Below, one piece after another: positions 9,301 through 15,346 of a stretch of DNA of 45,573 bases. Numbering within the stretch: the stretch's first letter is position 1; every line of letters starts with the position of its first letter. This stretch comes from Bacillota bacterium (lineage in GTDB: Bacteria; Bacillota; Clostridia; Peptostreptococcales; Anaerovoracaceae). A model generated the notes under the pieces. That model saw only the letters and a program-made list of their open reading frames with translations. It was not told the DNA's origin and did no database searches. Both the position numbers and the translations under genes were made by a program. Location of the stretch: NCBI GenBank assembly GCA_025361765.1, contig JANYJS010000070.1, positions 1 to 45,573 of the forward strand, read 5' to 3'.

Positions 9301-12095
9301 AGAACGCGAAACAAAGTGACTGAGACGGCATTAAGCATCAAATAAGCCTGATAGGGAAGGAAGGCGGCTTGAATTGAAACCTGAAGCAAAGTGGCTTTAA
9401 GACCCGAAATAGCCGGCAGATACCCCTTTGTTCTTCCTCTGCCAAAACGGATGGACAATATGGAATCTAAAATTCCATTCATCAGTGGAAATGCCACAGG
9501 TATGAAAGCATAAACCAGCCAAAATAGGCTCCGGCCCGGCAGAATGAAAAGCCCAAGGAAAATCAACACAAGAAGAGCAGGCATTATGAGACTTCTGCGC
9601 ATATTATCGACAATTTTCCATCTGGATAAAAGAGATAGAGGGTTTTTAAACAATAGCATCAGCAGTTGCCAATCTCCCCTGACCCATCTATGAAGCCTGG
9701 CAAAATAAGAGTTGCAGGTGGTGGGATAAGCATCGACAAATTTTAAATCTGTAACGAGGGCTGTTCTTAAATAGGATCCTTCAAGAAGATCATGACTGAG
9801 AACAGTGTTTTCAGGAATGGCACCCTTTAGGACGCTCTGAAAAACAGAGAGATCATAAATGCCCTTGCCTGTAAAAATTCCTTCGCCAAAAAGATCCTGA
9901 TAGACGTCAGATATGGCTCTGGCATAAGGATCAAGACCCTCCTGACCAGTAAATATTCTAGAAAAAAGGGACTTATTTGAACTCTCGATATCAAAATCGA
10001 TTCGGGGCTGCATGATGCCGTAGCCGGAAACCACAACACCTTTTACTGGATCAATAATAGGTCTGTTCAATGGATGCGCCATCGTTGCGATCATTCTTTT
10101 AGCCATACCTATCGGCAACTGGGTGTCGCTATCCAGAGTTATGATATATTTTACATCTTCAAAGGCCAGCTTGCTGTTTGAAGAATAGACGAAGCTGGTT
10201 TCTTTTGAACCGAGAATCAAATCGTTGAATTCCAAAAGCGCGCCCCGTTTGCGTTCCCAGCCAAACCATTTATTATTTTTCGCATTGTACTGGCTTTCAC
10301 GATGGAAAAAATAAAACCTGTCAGCGCCCGCCTCGGATGGATACCTTTTGTTTAAAGCCAGGACGCGGGAAATGGCAAAGTCTATAATCTTGGTATTGTC
10401 ATTGATGGAAGCATCATCCGAGTCTTTGTAGGCGCCAAGAAGGGCAAAGAATAAATTGGGATCCCGATTTGAAAGGTAATGTCTTTCCAGAGTTCTGAGC
10501 AATTCATCAATTCGTGCTTCATCCGGCAGTATAGAGGGGATTACAACTATGGTGCGGAGGTCTGCGGGAATGCCATCCTTGAATTCCATTCTGGGCAGAA
10601 CGGTAGGGTTAAGCCCTCTACAGACGACCCAGTTGACAATGTCCAGGGAAATTTCAGAGGAAGGGATGAGTAGTACAAGAATAATCAGAGCGGCCATAGA
10701 TCCAGTTAAGTGGGAAGTTGCCATTTGGGCATATTGAAGTGCAGTACCCATTAAAATCAGGGTTAAAAGTGCGATGAAGCTTAAATATAGGAAACCCGGG
10801 TAATTTTTAACCAATTTTACAGATCTTGGTATCGGCTTTTTTCTTTTTCCTTGTCTTCTTTCCAGTGTATTTTGCCCGTCGCCGATGAGATAATAACCCA
10901 CATGACCGGTACGGCTAAAGAAGGGAGCTCTGTCATCGGTGAGCAGGCTTTGACTAAGCCCGGACTTTGCCAGCTCAATAGCCTCTCTGGCAATATGTAT
11001 TTCTGAAACGTTATATAACTGGGCAAGTTTTTCAACCTTCCCACGATATCTGTTTCTTGTGGGCTGGTCCATAAGCGGGTATGTGCCATCAGGATCAAGA
11101 TTGAGAGTTTCTTCAACAATACTGGCTGTTGAGAATAGCTCGGACCAGTCCAGTGATGAGATGTATTTTAAATTTGTGATCAGATTTCCGATAGAAATTG
11201 TTGTCACGGACTGAGCGTTGTGTTCCTTTTGGGTCACGCTTTCCGTGGTTGTACCATGCATCTTCAGGTGCTCATCCATGGCGGTAAGAACCATAGGATA
11301 ACTCCAGCCGGATCTTCTTAAACGATAAAAAAGATGTTCGATGAAAGAAGGATTGATTTCATCCATATCAATTAGACTTTCTTCGAAAATCTTCATCCGC
11401 CTCACTGTTTCTACGCCTTGGCTGGCTAAAAAGAGGTCGACGATTTTATCGGCTTTTCGCCACTGCAGCTGAGTTGCTTTCACGTTTTCGCATAACTGGC
11501 GTATATGTTCGATAAGAGCAAGGCGCATTACTATGGGCAACGCCCAGATTTCTCGATCGAAAAGAATGCTATGGGACTGGTAAGCTGAAAGGTAACTCAA
11601 CATAGCCTGCTCGTCAATTTTGGCATCGGTACTGGAAATCATCTCCATAGCTAAGGCGTAGATGCGGGCATGGCCCTTAAGTGGACCTTGTTTGAGTATG
11701 GGCAGTTTTGCATACTCTCTTTTGTTTAAGTCTCTGCGCATGCCTTTGACTTCTTCTTCAATGATATAAAAATTATCCATCAACCACTCTGCAGCATCTG
11801 GAACGGTGCGCTTGGCTTCCAAATCGTTATTCAGCTCACGATAAATGGAATATATATAGTCATAATTATCATTCATTCGAGGCAGTGGCCAGTTCAAAAG
11901 AGTTTTCTTGTTGGATACTGAATGGGAAATTGCGGTTTTTTTGGCTAGAATCGCCAGTTCTTCATGAGTCATAGAGGAATCCCGAGGATTCCAGATCCTC
12001 TGACTCCGGGATCTGACTAAAATAATCCAAAGTAGGACCGTAATTAAAATGAAAAAAACCAAAGCCTCAATTATCAGGCTGATATATAAATTCAT
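3357..12095 (-). CDS. Giant membrane glycosyltransferase-phosphorylase, cyclic beta-1,2-glucan synthase (NdvB/ChvB) type
   Basis: The 2912-aa protein has the full layout of cyclic beta-1,2-glucan synthases. An N-terminal transmembrane helix (residues about 5-27) is followed by a soluble region, then membrane segments near 435-470. A GT84 glycosyltransferase domain follows, with D-x-D (LDSDTQLP, about residue 650), GKGIYDL, HDLLEG and RLHRWVRGDWQLL. More membrane segments lie near 840-1005, then a glycoamylase-like domain (RTSPTNIGLGL, GTSESAF, MAHHQGMSLL near 1560), two GH94 N-terminal beta-sandwich repeats, and a C-terminal GH94 phosphorylase domain (GFRDQLQD near 2460; GSGDWNDGMN near 2592 with the catalytic-type Asp). 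In proteobacteria this enzyme builds a UDP-glucose-derived beta-1,2 chain, trims it by phosphorolysis and cyclises it. The motifs look intact, but the product here is inferred. The ATG at 12095 follows a G-rich stretch; an upstream ATG at 12134 lacks a binding site. It is read from its own promoter at 12150-12178. Confidence 0.85.
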   Translation of the reverse strand: MNLYISLIIEALVFFILITVLLWIILVRSRSQRIWNPRDSSMTHEELAILAKKTAISHSVSNKKTLLNWPLPRMNDNYDYIYSIYRELNNDLEAKRTVPDAAEWLMDNFYIIEEEVKGMRRDLNKREYAKLPILKQGPLKGHARIYALAMEMISSTDAKIDEQAMLSYLSAYQSHSILFDREIWALPIVMRLALIEHIRQLCENVKATQLQWRKADKIVDLFLASQGVETVRRMKIFEESLIDMDEINPSFIEHLFYRLRRSGWSYPMVLTAMDEHLKMHGTTTESVTQKEHNAQSVTTISIGNLITNLKYISSLDWSELFSTASIVEETLNLDPDGTYPLMDQPTRNRYRGKVEKLAQLYNVSEIHIAREAIELAKSGLSQSLLTDDRAPFFSRTGHVGYYLIGDGQNTLERRQGKRKKPIPRSVKLVKNYPGFLYLSFIALLTLILMGTALQYAQMATSHLTGSMAALIILVLLIPSSEISLDIVNWVVCRGLNPTVLPRMEFKDGIPADLRTIVVIPSILPDEARIDELLRTLERHYLSNRDPNLFFALLGAYKDSDDASINDNTKIIDFAISRVLALNKRYPSEAGADRFYFFHRESQYNAKNNKWFGWERKRGALLEFNDLILGSKETSFVYSSNSKLAFEDVKYIITLDSDTQLPIGMAKRMIATMAHPLNRPIIDPVKGVVVSGYGIMQPRIDFDIESSNKSLFSRIFTGQEGLDPYARAISDVYQDLFGEGIFTGKGIYDLSVFQSVLKGAIPENTVLSHDLLEGSYLRTALVTDLKFVDAYPTTCNSYFARLHRWVRGDWQLLMLLFKNPLSLLSRWKIVDNMRRSLIMPALLVLIFLGLFILPGRSLFWLVYAFIPVAFPLMNGILDSILSIRFGRGRTKGYLPAISGLKATLLQVSIQAAFLPYQAYLMLNAVSVTLFRVLVTQKNTLEWVTSADAERSQKNTFGNYLVKMFFVFPIVVFMVGLSILFKPATLIFTIILGFIWLFSPFLAYKLSREILEDRYVLSENDREELRKTARKTWRYFEEFANYRNNFLAPDNYQEDPPRGIATRTSPTNIGLGLMATMTARDFGFIGTLEMVNLLSDTITSIEKLGKWNGHLYNWYDTLTLLPFRPIYISSVDSGNFVGYLITLTQGLRDYLNKPLLDVQFVDGILDTLKCSGQAGPDLIAKLNFPNFHVDDEALDPVLWKNIMVKLMAADQFATLKKSNWRVKIEHMLNMFAYELNDYMPWIDFLSAVPPDFRGQDSHDGSSSGIGFIIEQLKKPTPLKELPSLYRYLIVKIDRLLNEEEKDPAIQSHLRSDWLFALKETLIQSIITTEERIAFHVSLMGRIDNLSKAADFKPLYSEKKQLFSIGYNLDQKKLTDSYYDLLASEARQTSFISIARNEVSSDHWERLGRPLTVMDGYKGLVSWTGSMFEYLMPLILMKSYKNTLLDETYAFAVRSQKKYGNLRGMPWGTSESAFNSMDIHYDYQYKAMGVPWLGLKRGLLEDSVAAPYATLLSLHVDPKAAIENIHYLQNEGLYGHYGFYEAADYTPERLAFDSKRAIVKSYMAHHQGMSLLSLNNYLNANILQKRFFANPEMNSARLLLQEKVPNNLLIIKENKEKVKILKTEPFKDRMIPRVFKTLNRELPKVHILSNGNYSVMLTDKGTGYSKNKMTAVTRWREDAVLDQYGMFFYIRNLNTNALCSAAYAPLNVLPEQYKVIFNADKAIYRRTDGLLQTTMEVAVASGDNSELRRISIKNNGDVACEIEIMSYFEVLLTSLSADKAHPAFSNLFIETQFDPDRNCIIANRRPRSEMEKGLWLGHSAVLPGGSIGSLEYETDRMKFIGRGHTLKSPIAIENMKPLSNTTGPVLDPMMSLKYRISIGAGRTVQVSFVSVVSETNESLSALLDKYATPAAIEGAFQLALTRSHVENRYLNIGATKLQLYQDMMSNLLFLSPVRRIHQDKMLLNKRGQSSLWAYGISGDLPIVLVVINKTTEVDILYDILKAHEYWRIKGLKVDLVILSNEDNSYTLPVYSLISDIVMAKQTHDLVNRPGDVFILDKNKVPMEDVQLLYSVARIHLNGDSGSIEDQMETKLNVRLPKLRSYSNKPKKFAPAVIKEKRLLFFNGIGGFSLSGDEYVIRLEKQQTTPAPWINVISNPNFGFFVSESGSSTTWCKNSRENKLSPWSNDPVQDYSGEAIYIGDLSTGELWTPTPLPIRERQPYSIQHGFGYTTISHNSHGVEQELTQFVPVDASIKISILKLKNTSSNKRDLAITYYVRPVLGVSDQDTAMHIRSNQIDTGTLTFENSYNEDYPDQIAYMDFSLPKKTLTCDRNEFFGVGGLENPDGLLREKLSGAIGAGLDPCGAIQSICTLKSEETLEVILIFGRADHAEDIPPAVEKYLNIKIAKEALKEVRKFWREKIDVAQVNTPSDSMNLMLNGWLQYQIISARLWGRTAFYQSGGAYGFRDQLQDCLSVAHIWPELSREQILRHGRHQFIEGDVQHWWHEPSGKGTRTRFKDDRLWLPYIVSAYIDLTGDDAILNEQLPFIEDALLSDGEDERYGMPKVSQVSASLYDHCLKAIDISLSFGSHGLPLMGSGDWNDGMNTVGNKGRGESVWLGWFLCAVLKKFSTLCINRGFDDLAANYLITRTQLMSSIEQNAWDGSWYRRAYFDTGLPLGSIENSSCKIDSISQSWSVISESGTEERSKLALQSAEDYLVNRDDGLIKLLTPPFESGSMEPGYIKGYVPGVRENGGQYTHAAAWLIIAFAKLGKGDKALELFDLINPINHARSPRDCMTYKVEPYVMAADVYSVHPHAGRGGWTWYTGAAGWYYKAGLESILGFKKKGANVVMDPCIPNKWTTYSITYHYMDTPYEIKVHNPDGLSRGVLKVTVDGIEFEGNAFNLVNDGIKHHVSVLMGK

Positions 12096-12149
12096 TTTAG
12101 GACCCCCCCGCACGATGTTAATTGAGTTAAACATACGATTGTTAATAAT

Positions 12150-12178
12150 ATTTTACCATAAAATAGTCATGATTTCAA
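12150..12178 (-). promoter_or_regulatory. Sigma-A type promoter for the giant glucan synthase gene
   Basis: Read on the minus strand, TTGAAA (12173-12178) and TAAAAT (12150-12155) are separated by 17 bases. The -10 box is about 55 bases upstream of the chosen ATG at 12095. Confidence 0.65.
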
Positions 12179-12209
12179 TTCCTGAACAATGATATTCCTG
12201 AACAATGAT
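12178..12209. repeat. Tandem duplication of a 16-bp unit
   Basis: ATTCCTGAACAATGAT occurs twice head to tail, at 12178-12193 and 12194-12209. It lies directly upstream of the -35 box of the minus-strand promoter, so it could also be an activator or operator site, but no dyad symmetry is seen. Confidence 0.85.
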
Positions 12210-12289
12210 AAAAATTGAATTTCGAATAATACAATTAATAAATTAAATATTAGTAAGGCTGAAGTTTAAACGCAAAGAGGCAGCTGCTA

Positions 12290-12318
12290 TTGAATAATGA
12301 ACCAACTGCCTTTATAAT
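12290..12318 (+). promoter_or_regulatory. Sigma-A type promoter for queG
   Basis: TTGAAT at 12290-12295 and a perfect TATAAT at 12313-12318 are separated by 17 bases. The -10 box lies about 30 bases upstream of the queG ATG, so the untranslated leader would be short. Confidence 0.75.
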
Positions 12319-12348
12319 TAAAAATACCCAATAATAAGGAGGCCATGC

Positions 12349-13260
12349 ATGATGAAAAACGATGAAAAGGAAAAGGTTATCAAAAATAAAATCAAAAAAA
12401 TCGCCGGGGATTCCCTTATTGATGAACTGCGGTTTGTCGATGCAGAAGCCTTCAGTCCGGCAGATACATATATAGGAAGGCAGCCCTCCGATTTTATGCT
12501 TGGAGCCAAAAGTATTATTGTAGGGAGCATTTACATAGGCGCCTTCTTTCTTCCGGGCTGGGAGGACGGGGCTCATGCGACAACAAGTCGTCTCACCCTG
12601 TCAGGATTTTATTTCAATGTGGTGGATCCCATGTTATCAATTCAGGAGTTTTTAATAGCCAAGGGGTATCGTGCGGTTATTGCGGATGGGTTTAACGAGC
12701 TTGCCTGCATACCACTTAAGCCCGCGGCTGAAAGGGCGGGGCTGGGTTGGATTGGCAGGAATACACTTCTGCTTAATGAAAAATATGGGAGTTGGCAGGC
12801 GATTGGCGCTATTATTACCGATGCTGATTTATCGGAAGTCTATCCTATAGCCGAAAACAGATGCGGCGACTGCATGGCCTGTGTGACTGCATGCCCGATG
12901 AATGCGCTGGAAAATCCTTCGAAACTCATCAGAGAAAGATGCTTGTCCCATTTGCTTGAAGAGGACGACGCCCCAAATTCGGCCTTGTCGGTTTCAGGTA
13001 CTTATCTGGTGGAATGTGATTTTTGCCAGAATATCTGCCCGTGGAATGAAAAACATCTCAAAAGCCCTCTGCAAACGGCAAGGGGAAAATCATTCGTGGA
13101 AAAGCGGGAACTTTTGGATTTATTGCGATTCGATCATCTGATGGCTATGGACGAGGCTGCCTATCAAAAGTATATTGTGCCAAATTTTTCAGGGATTACC
13201 TTATCATATAAGGCGTTTAGACGTAATCTCGAAGCGGCAAATTCAAGAAAAGTGCTTTAA
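12349..13260 (+). CDS. queG: Epoxyqueuosine reductase
   Basis: QueG carries out the last step of queuosine tRNA modification, reducing epoxyqueuosine to queuosine at the wobble position of GUN-anticodon tRNAs, using cobalamin and two [4Fe-4S] clusters. The 303-aa protein shows the diagnostic double ferredoxin pattern CGDCMACVTACPMNAL, then CDFCQNICPW, with the intervening RCLSHL, and an N-terminal AERAGLGWIGRNTLLL segment typical of the family. The length fits QueG forms without the C-terminal HEAT-like extension. The ATG at 12349 follows AAGGAGG (12337-12343) by six bases; ATG 12352 is an alternative. It has its own promoter and is followed by a small cupin gene that may be cotranscribed. 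Confidence 0.92.
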   Translation: MMKNDEKEKVIKNKIKKIAGDSLIDELRFVDAEAFSPADTYIGRQPSDFMLGAKSIIVGSIYIGAFFLPGWEDGAHATTSRLTLSGFYFNVVDPMLSIQEFLIAKGYRAVIADGFNELACIPLKPAAERAGLGWIGRNTLLLNEKYGSWQAIGAIITDADLSEVYPIAENRCGDCMACVTACPMNALENPSKLIRERCLSHLLEEDDAPNSALSVSGTYLVECDFCQNICPWNEKHLKSPLQTARGKSFVEKRELLDLLRFDHLMAMDEAAYQKYIVPNFSGITLSYKAFRRNLEAANSRKVL

Positions 13261-13326
13261 AGAATAATCTGAGGGTATCAATTATTTGTCAAAAGCAGGT
13301 TTGAATGAAAGAAAGGCGGTCAGAAA

Positions 13327-13668
13327 ATGGAACAAATAATGAAGAACATTGAGTTTTCAAAAGCAATCGATTTAAAGTCCCTAGTCGCATATCAGGAAGG
13401 GCAGGTAGTAAGTCGAACCTTAGCACAGGGGAAGCCTATAAGTATCACTCTTTTCGCATTTGCTCAGGATGAAGAGATCAGTTCTCACGCTTCGTCAGGG
13501 GATGCCATGGTCCAGGTTTTGGACGGCACAGCTCAAATAACTATCGGCTCCGAGAAATTTATCGTTAATGAAGGAGAAACCATCGTCATGCCGGCGAATG
13601 TGCCTCATGCACTGCTGGCCATAAAACCGTTTAAAATGATTTTGACTGTTGTTTTCACCTTGACATAG
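13327..13668 (+). CDS. Small single-domain cupin protein
   Basis: A 113-aa single cupin domain. The first cupin motif is degenerate around ISSHASSGDAMVQVLDG, and the second reads GETIVMPANVPHAL. Such proteins usually bind a metal with a few His/Glu residues, or sugars or small effectors; here the first motif keeps one His, and the second keeps the PxxxPH core. The substrate cannot be told from sequence. The start at 13327 has a purine-rich site (AAAGGCGG) 12-15 bases upstream, and a second in-frame ATG lies at 13339. It follows queG by 66 bases on the same strand and ends just upstream of the M-box promoter. No functional link to either neighbour is evident. Confidence 0.75.
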   Translation: MEQIMKNIEFSKAIDLKSLVAYQEGQVVSRTLAQGKPISITLFAFAQDEEISSHASSGDAMVQVLDGTAQITIGSEKFIVNEGETIVMPANVPHALLAIKPFKMILTVVFTLT

Positions 13669-13671
13669 TGG

Positions 13672-13700
13672 TTGCCAAACAACTCGAAATAAACTATAAT
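13672..13700 (+). promoter_or_regulatory. Sigma-A type promoter of the magnesium operon
   Basis: TTGCCA at 13672-13677 and perfect TATAAT at 13695-13700 are separated by 17 bases. Transcription would start near 13707, just before the M-box aptamer. The -35 box lies directly after the stop codon of the cupin gene. Confidence 0.8.
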
Positions 13701-13719
13701 GAGACGAGATAAAAAAATA

Positions 13720-13870
13720 GGCCTCGGTAGGTGAGGTTACTATAAGGATACGGATTGCTGCCGTGAAAGGATGGAGACACCCTGAACTGGTCAGCAGGTT
13801 TTGCCGAAGAAACAAGGCATAACCTAATGCAATTACATCGCCTTACAGTGCCAAAGCTTGAACGGGAGTA
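13720..13870 (+). ncRNA. M-box (ykoK) magnesium riboswitch aptamer
   Basis: The RNA matches the conserved M-box core in order: GGTAGGTGAGGTTACTATA, then GGATACGG-ATTGCTGCC, a variable middle, GCATAACCTAATGC, and the highly conserved 3' part CCTTACAGTGCCAAAGCTTG. In Bacillus the ykoK leader folds around Mg2+ and favours a terminator when Mg2+ is plentiful. The same layout is seen here: the aptamer is followed at 13887 by a strong intrinsic terminator, and the genes behind it are Mg2+ transport-type genes. The boundaries are approximate because the closing P1 helix was not resolved by eye. Confidence 0.9.
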
Positions 13871-13886
13871 ATGGGGATTCTGTATG

Positions 13887-13923
13887 CCTTCGCTTTCGGT
13901 CATGATCGAGCGAAGGTTTTTTT
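13887..13923 (+). terminator. Intrinsic terminator, expression platform of the M-box
   Basis: CCTTCGCT (13887-13894) pairs with AGCGAAGG (13909-13916), followed by seven T residues. It lies between the aptamer and the first coding region, so it is the expected Mg2+-controlled off switch. Confidence 0.9.
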
Positions 13924-13961
13924 GCGGGAAAAAATTATCTTATTCGGAAAGGAGACCCGAA

Positions 13962-14012
13962 ATGGACGCGGACGCGGATAGTAGAAACTATAAAAAAACT
14001 ATGATTCGGTAG
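13962..14012 (+). CDS. Candidate leader peptide, 16 aa, acidic then basic
   Basis: This very short ORF encodes MDADADSRNYKKTMIR. It has an excellent ribosome binding site: AAAGGAG at 13948-13954, seven bases before the ATG. It lies downstream of the M-box terminator, so it is transcribed only on read-through, and upstream of the MgtE-like gene. Its TAG stop at 14010-14012 lies inside the left arm of the 23-bp inverted repeat at 14005-14061. The N-terminal Asp-Ala-Asp-Ala-Asp followed by a basic C-terminus parallels the enterobacterial MgtL leader peptide (acidic/proline N-terminus, arginine-rich C-terminus), for which low-Mg2+ ribosome destabilisation is known. That this ORF is translated, and that it senses Mg2+, are inferences. 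Confidence 0.55.
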   Translation: MDADADSRNYKKTMIR

Positions 14013-14061
14013 GATGATTTAATAAAATCAGCATCTGGTTTTATTAAATCATCCTACCGAA
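14005..14061 (+). promoter_or_regulatory. Perfect 23-bp inverted repeat abutting the mgtE-like ribosome binding site
   Basis: The arms at 14005-14027 and 14039-14061 are exact reverse complements, with an 11-base loop. As RNA this gives a 23-bp stem. No U-tract follows, so it is not a standard terminator; instead AAGGAGG of the next gene begins five bases after the right arm. The left arm includes the last two codons and stop of the leader ORF, so a ribosome at the leader stop would cover part of it. It could be an attenuation or stability hairpin, or a DNA operator. Confidence 0.85.
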
Positions 14062-14081
14062 AAAGAAGGAGGATGAGCGCT

Positions 14082-15335
14082 ATGACCCATGTAAGCACTT
14101 TTTATTTCAGCCGCATAAGCGGCAGAAAAATTGTCAATGATTTTGGCATAAAAGTCGGGGCAATTAGGGATCTGGTTGTATTGCTGGATAAAGACCTGGT
14201 GAGACCAAAGATTATTGCCATTCAGGTTAAGACTAGAGACGGCATCAAGAATGTAGACTTTTCAAATTTTAAAATAGATAAAATAGGCGGGCAATATGTC
14301 TTCAATTGCAATGAACTTTTGGATATCAGCATTGAGGGCAAAGAGACTATGCTGCTTGGAAAAAATGTCATGGATCGTCAACTAGTGGATATGGATGGCA
14401 GAAAGCTGGTCAGAGTCAATGATATCAGACTGGCGATTTTAGCTGGCAATACCTATATGCTGGCAGTTGATGTTGGACTTCAAGGCCTTTTCAGACGTCT
14501 TGGGGTCGCCAAACCGCTAATGCGCGTCCTAAAACTTTTCAGAACGACCTTGCCCAGCCACTTGATTCTATGGGAGGATGTGGAGACTGTTGATTATGGT
14601 CACGCCGGCATCAAACTTACAAAGGATTATTCAAATCTGTCTAAACTTCATCCCTCTGACCTAGCGGATATCATTGAAGAACTGGATAAAAATACACAGT
14701 TCGCTATTTTTTCTTCTCTTGATCAGGAAAAGGCAGCAGACGTTCTAGAGGAACTTGAACCAAACGTTCAAAAAACAATGATTGAGAGTATGGCTCTTGA
14801 AAAGGCCGCAGATATCCTTGAAATGATGCCTGCCGACGAAGTTGCAGACCTTCTTGAAGAACTCAGAGAAGAACAAGCCGAAGCGCTTCTGGCAGAAATG
14901 GAAGATGAAGCGTCTGATGAAGTCAGAGAACTCATGGATTATCCGGATCATTCCATAGGCAGCGTGATGACCACGGATTATATTTCCTTCAATGAAAACA
15001 ACACCGTTGAGGAAACCATTGCAGAATTAAGAAGGCTTAGTCCTGAAGCGGAAGACATCTATTATCTTTATATTGTTGATGCGGATGAAAAACTTTTGGG
15101 CACGGTATCGCTAAGAGATATTATAGTGGCAGATCCCAAGACTAAGCTAAGTGATATTATGAATAGGGATGTGATCTCTGTTGTAGATACGGACAAAATG
15201 AACACAATAAATGAAATTATTTCAAAATACAGTCTCATGGCGGTTCCTGTTATAGATGAAGATGAGGCTATGGTTGGTGTAGTAGTCATAAATGATGTTG
15301 TATTCAACTTGCTTAAAGCGCGAAGAAAGAGATAA
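14082..15335 (+). CDS. Soluble MgtE-N/CBS magnesium sensor-like protein with PRC-barrel N-terminus
   Basis: The 417-aa protein has the cytosolic half of the Mg2+ channel MgtE but no channel. Residues about 1-75 look like a PRC-barrel (FYFSRISGRKIVNDFG, then IGGQYVF), with a possible second copy from about 85 to 150. An MgtE-N superhelix follows at about 190-285 (LHPSDLADIIEEL, EKAADVLEEL, EKAADILEMMPADEVADLL). A CBS pair ends the protein (IGSVMTTDYISF, VDADEKLLGTVSLRDI, LSDIMNRDVISVVDTD). No hydrophobic segment long enough for a membrane helix is present. In MgtE this module binds Mg2+ and gates the pore, so here it probably regulates the transporter encoded 11 bases downstream. The ATG at 14082 is chosen over 14073 because AAGGAGG ends nine bases before it and directly abuts 14073. 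Confidence 0.88.
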   Translation: MTHVSTFYFSRISGRKIVNDFGIKVGAIRDLVVLLDKDLVRPKIIAIQVKTRDGIKNVDFSNFKIDKIGGQYVFNCNELLDISIEGKETMLLGKNVMDRQLVDMDGRKLVRVNDIRLAILAGNTYMLAVDVGLQGLFRRLGVAKPLMRVLKLFRTTLPSHLILWEDVETVDYGHAGIKLTKDYSNLSKLHPSDLADIIEELDKNTQFAIFSSLDQEKAADVLEELEPNVQKTMIESMALEKAADILEMMPADEVADLLEELREEQAEALLAEMEDEASDEVRELMDYPDHSIGSVMTTDYISFNENNTVEETIAELRRLSPEAEDIYYLYIVDADEKLLGTVSLRDIIVADPKTKLSDIMNRDVISVVDTDKMNTINEIISKYSLMAVPVIDEDEAMVGVVVINDVVFNLLKARRKR

Positions 15336-15346
15336 TGGGGTGAATA

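Noticed and set aside
12270-12315. GGCAG/CTGCC hairpin before queG as a regulatory element
   Set aside because: It overlaps a good promoter but has a bulge and a long loop. I saw no known riboswitch consensus, including PreQ1.
14005-14061. Inverted repeat as a miniature transposable element
   Set aside because: No direct flanking duplication was seen and no second copy of the arms was noticed in the window. A genome search could reopen this.
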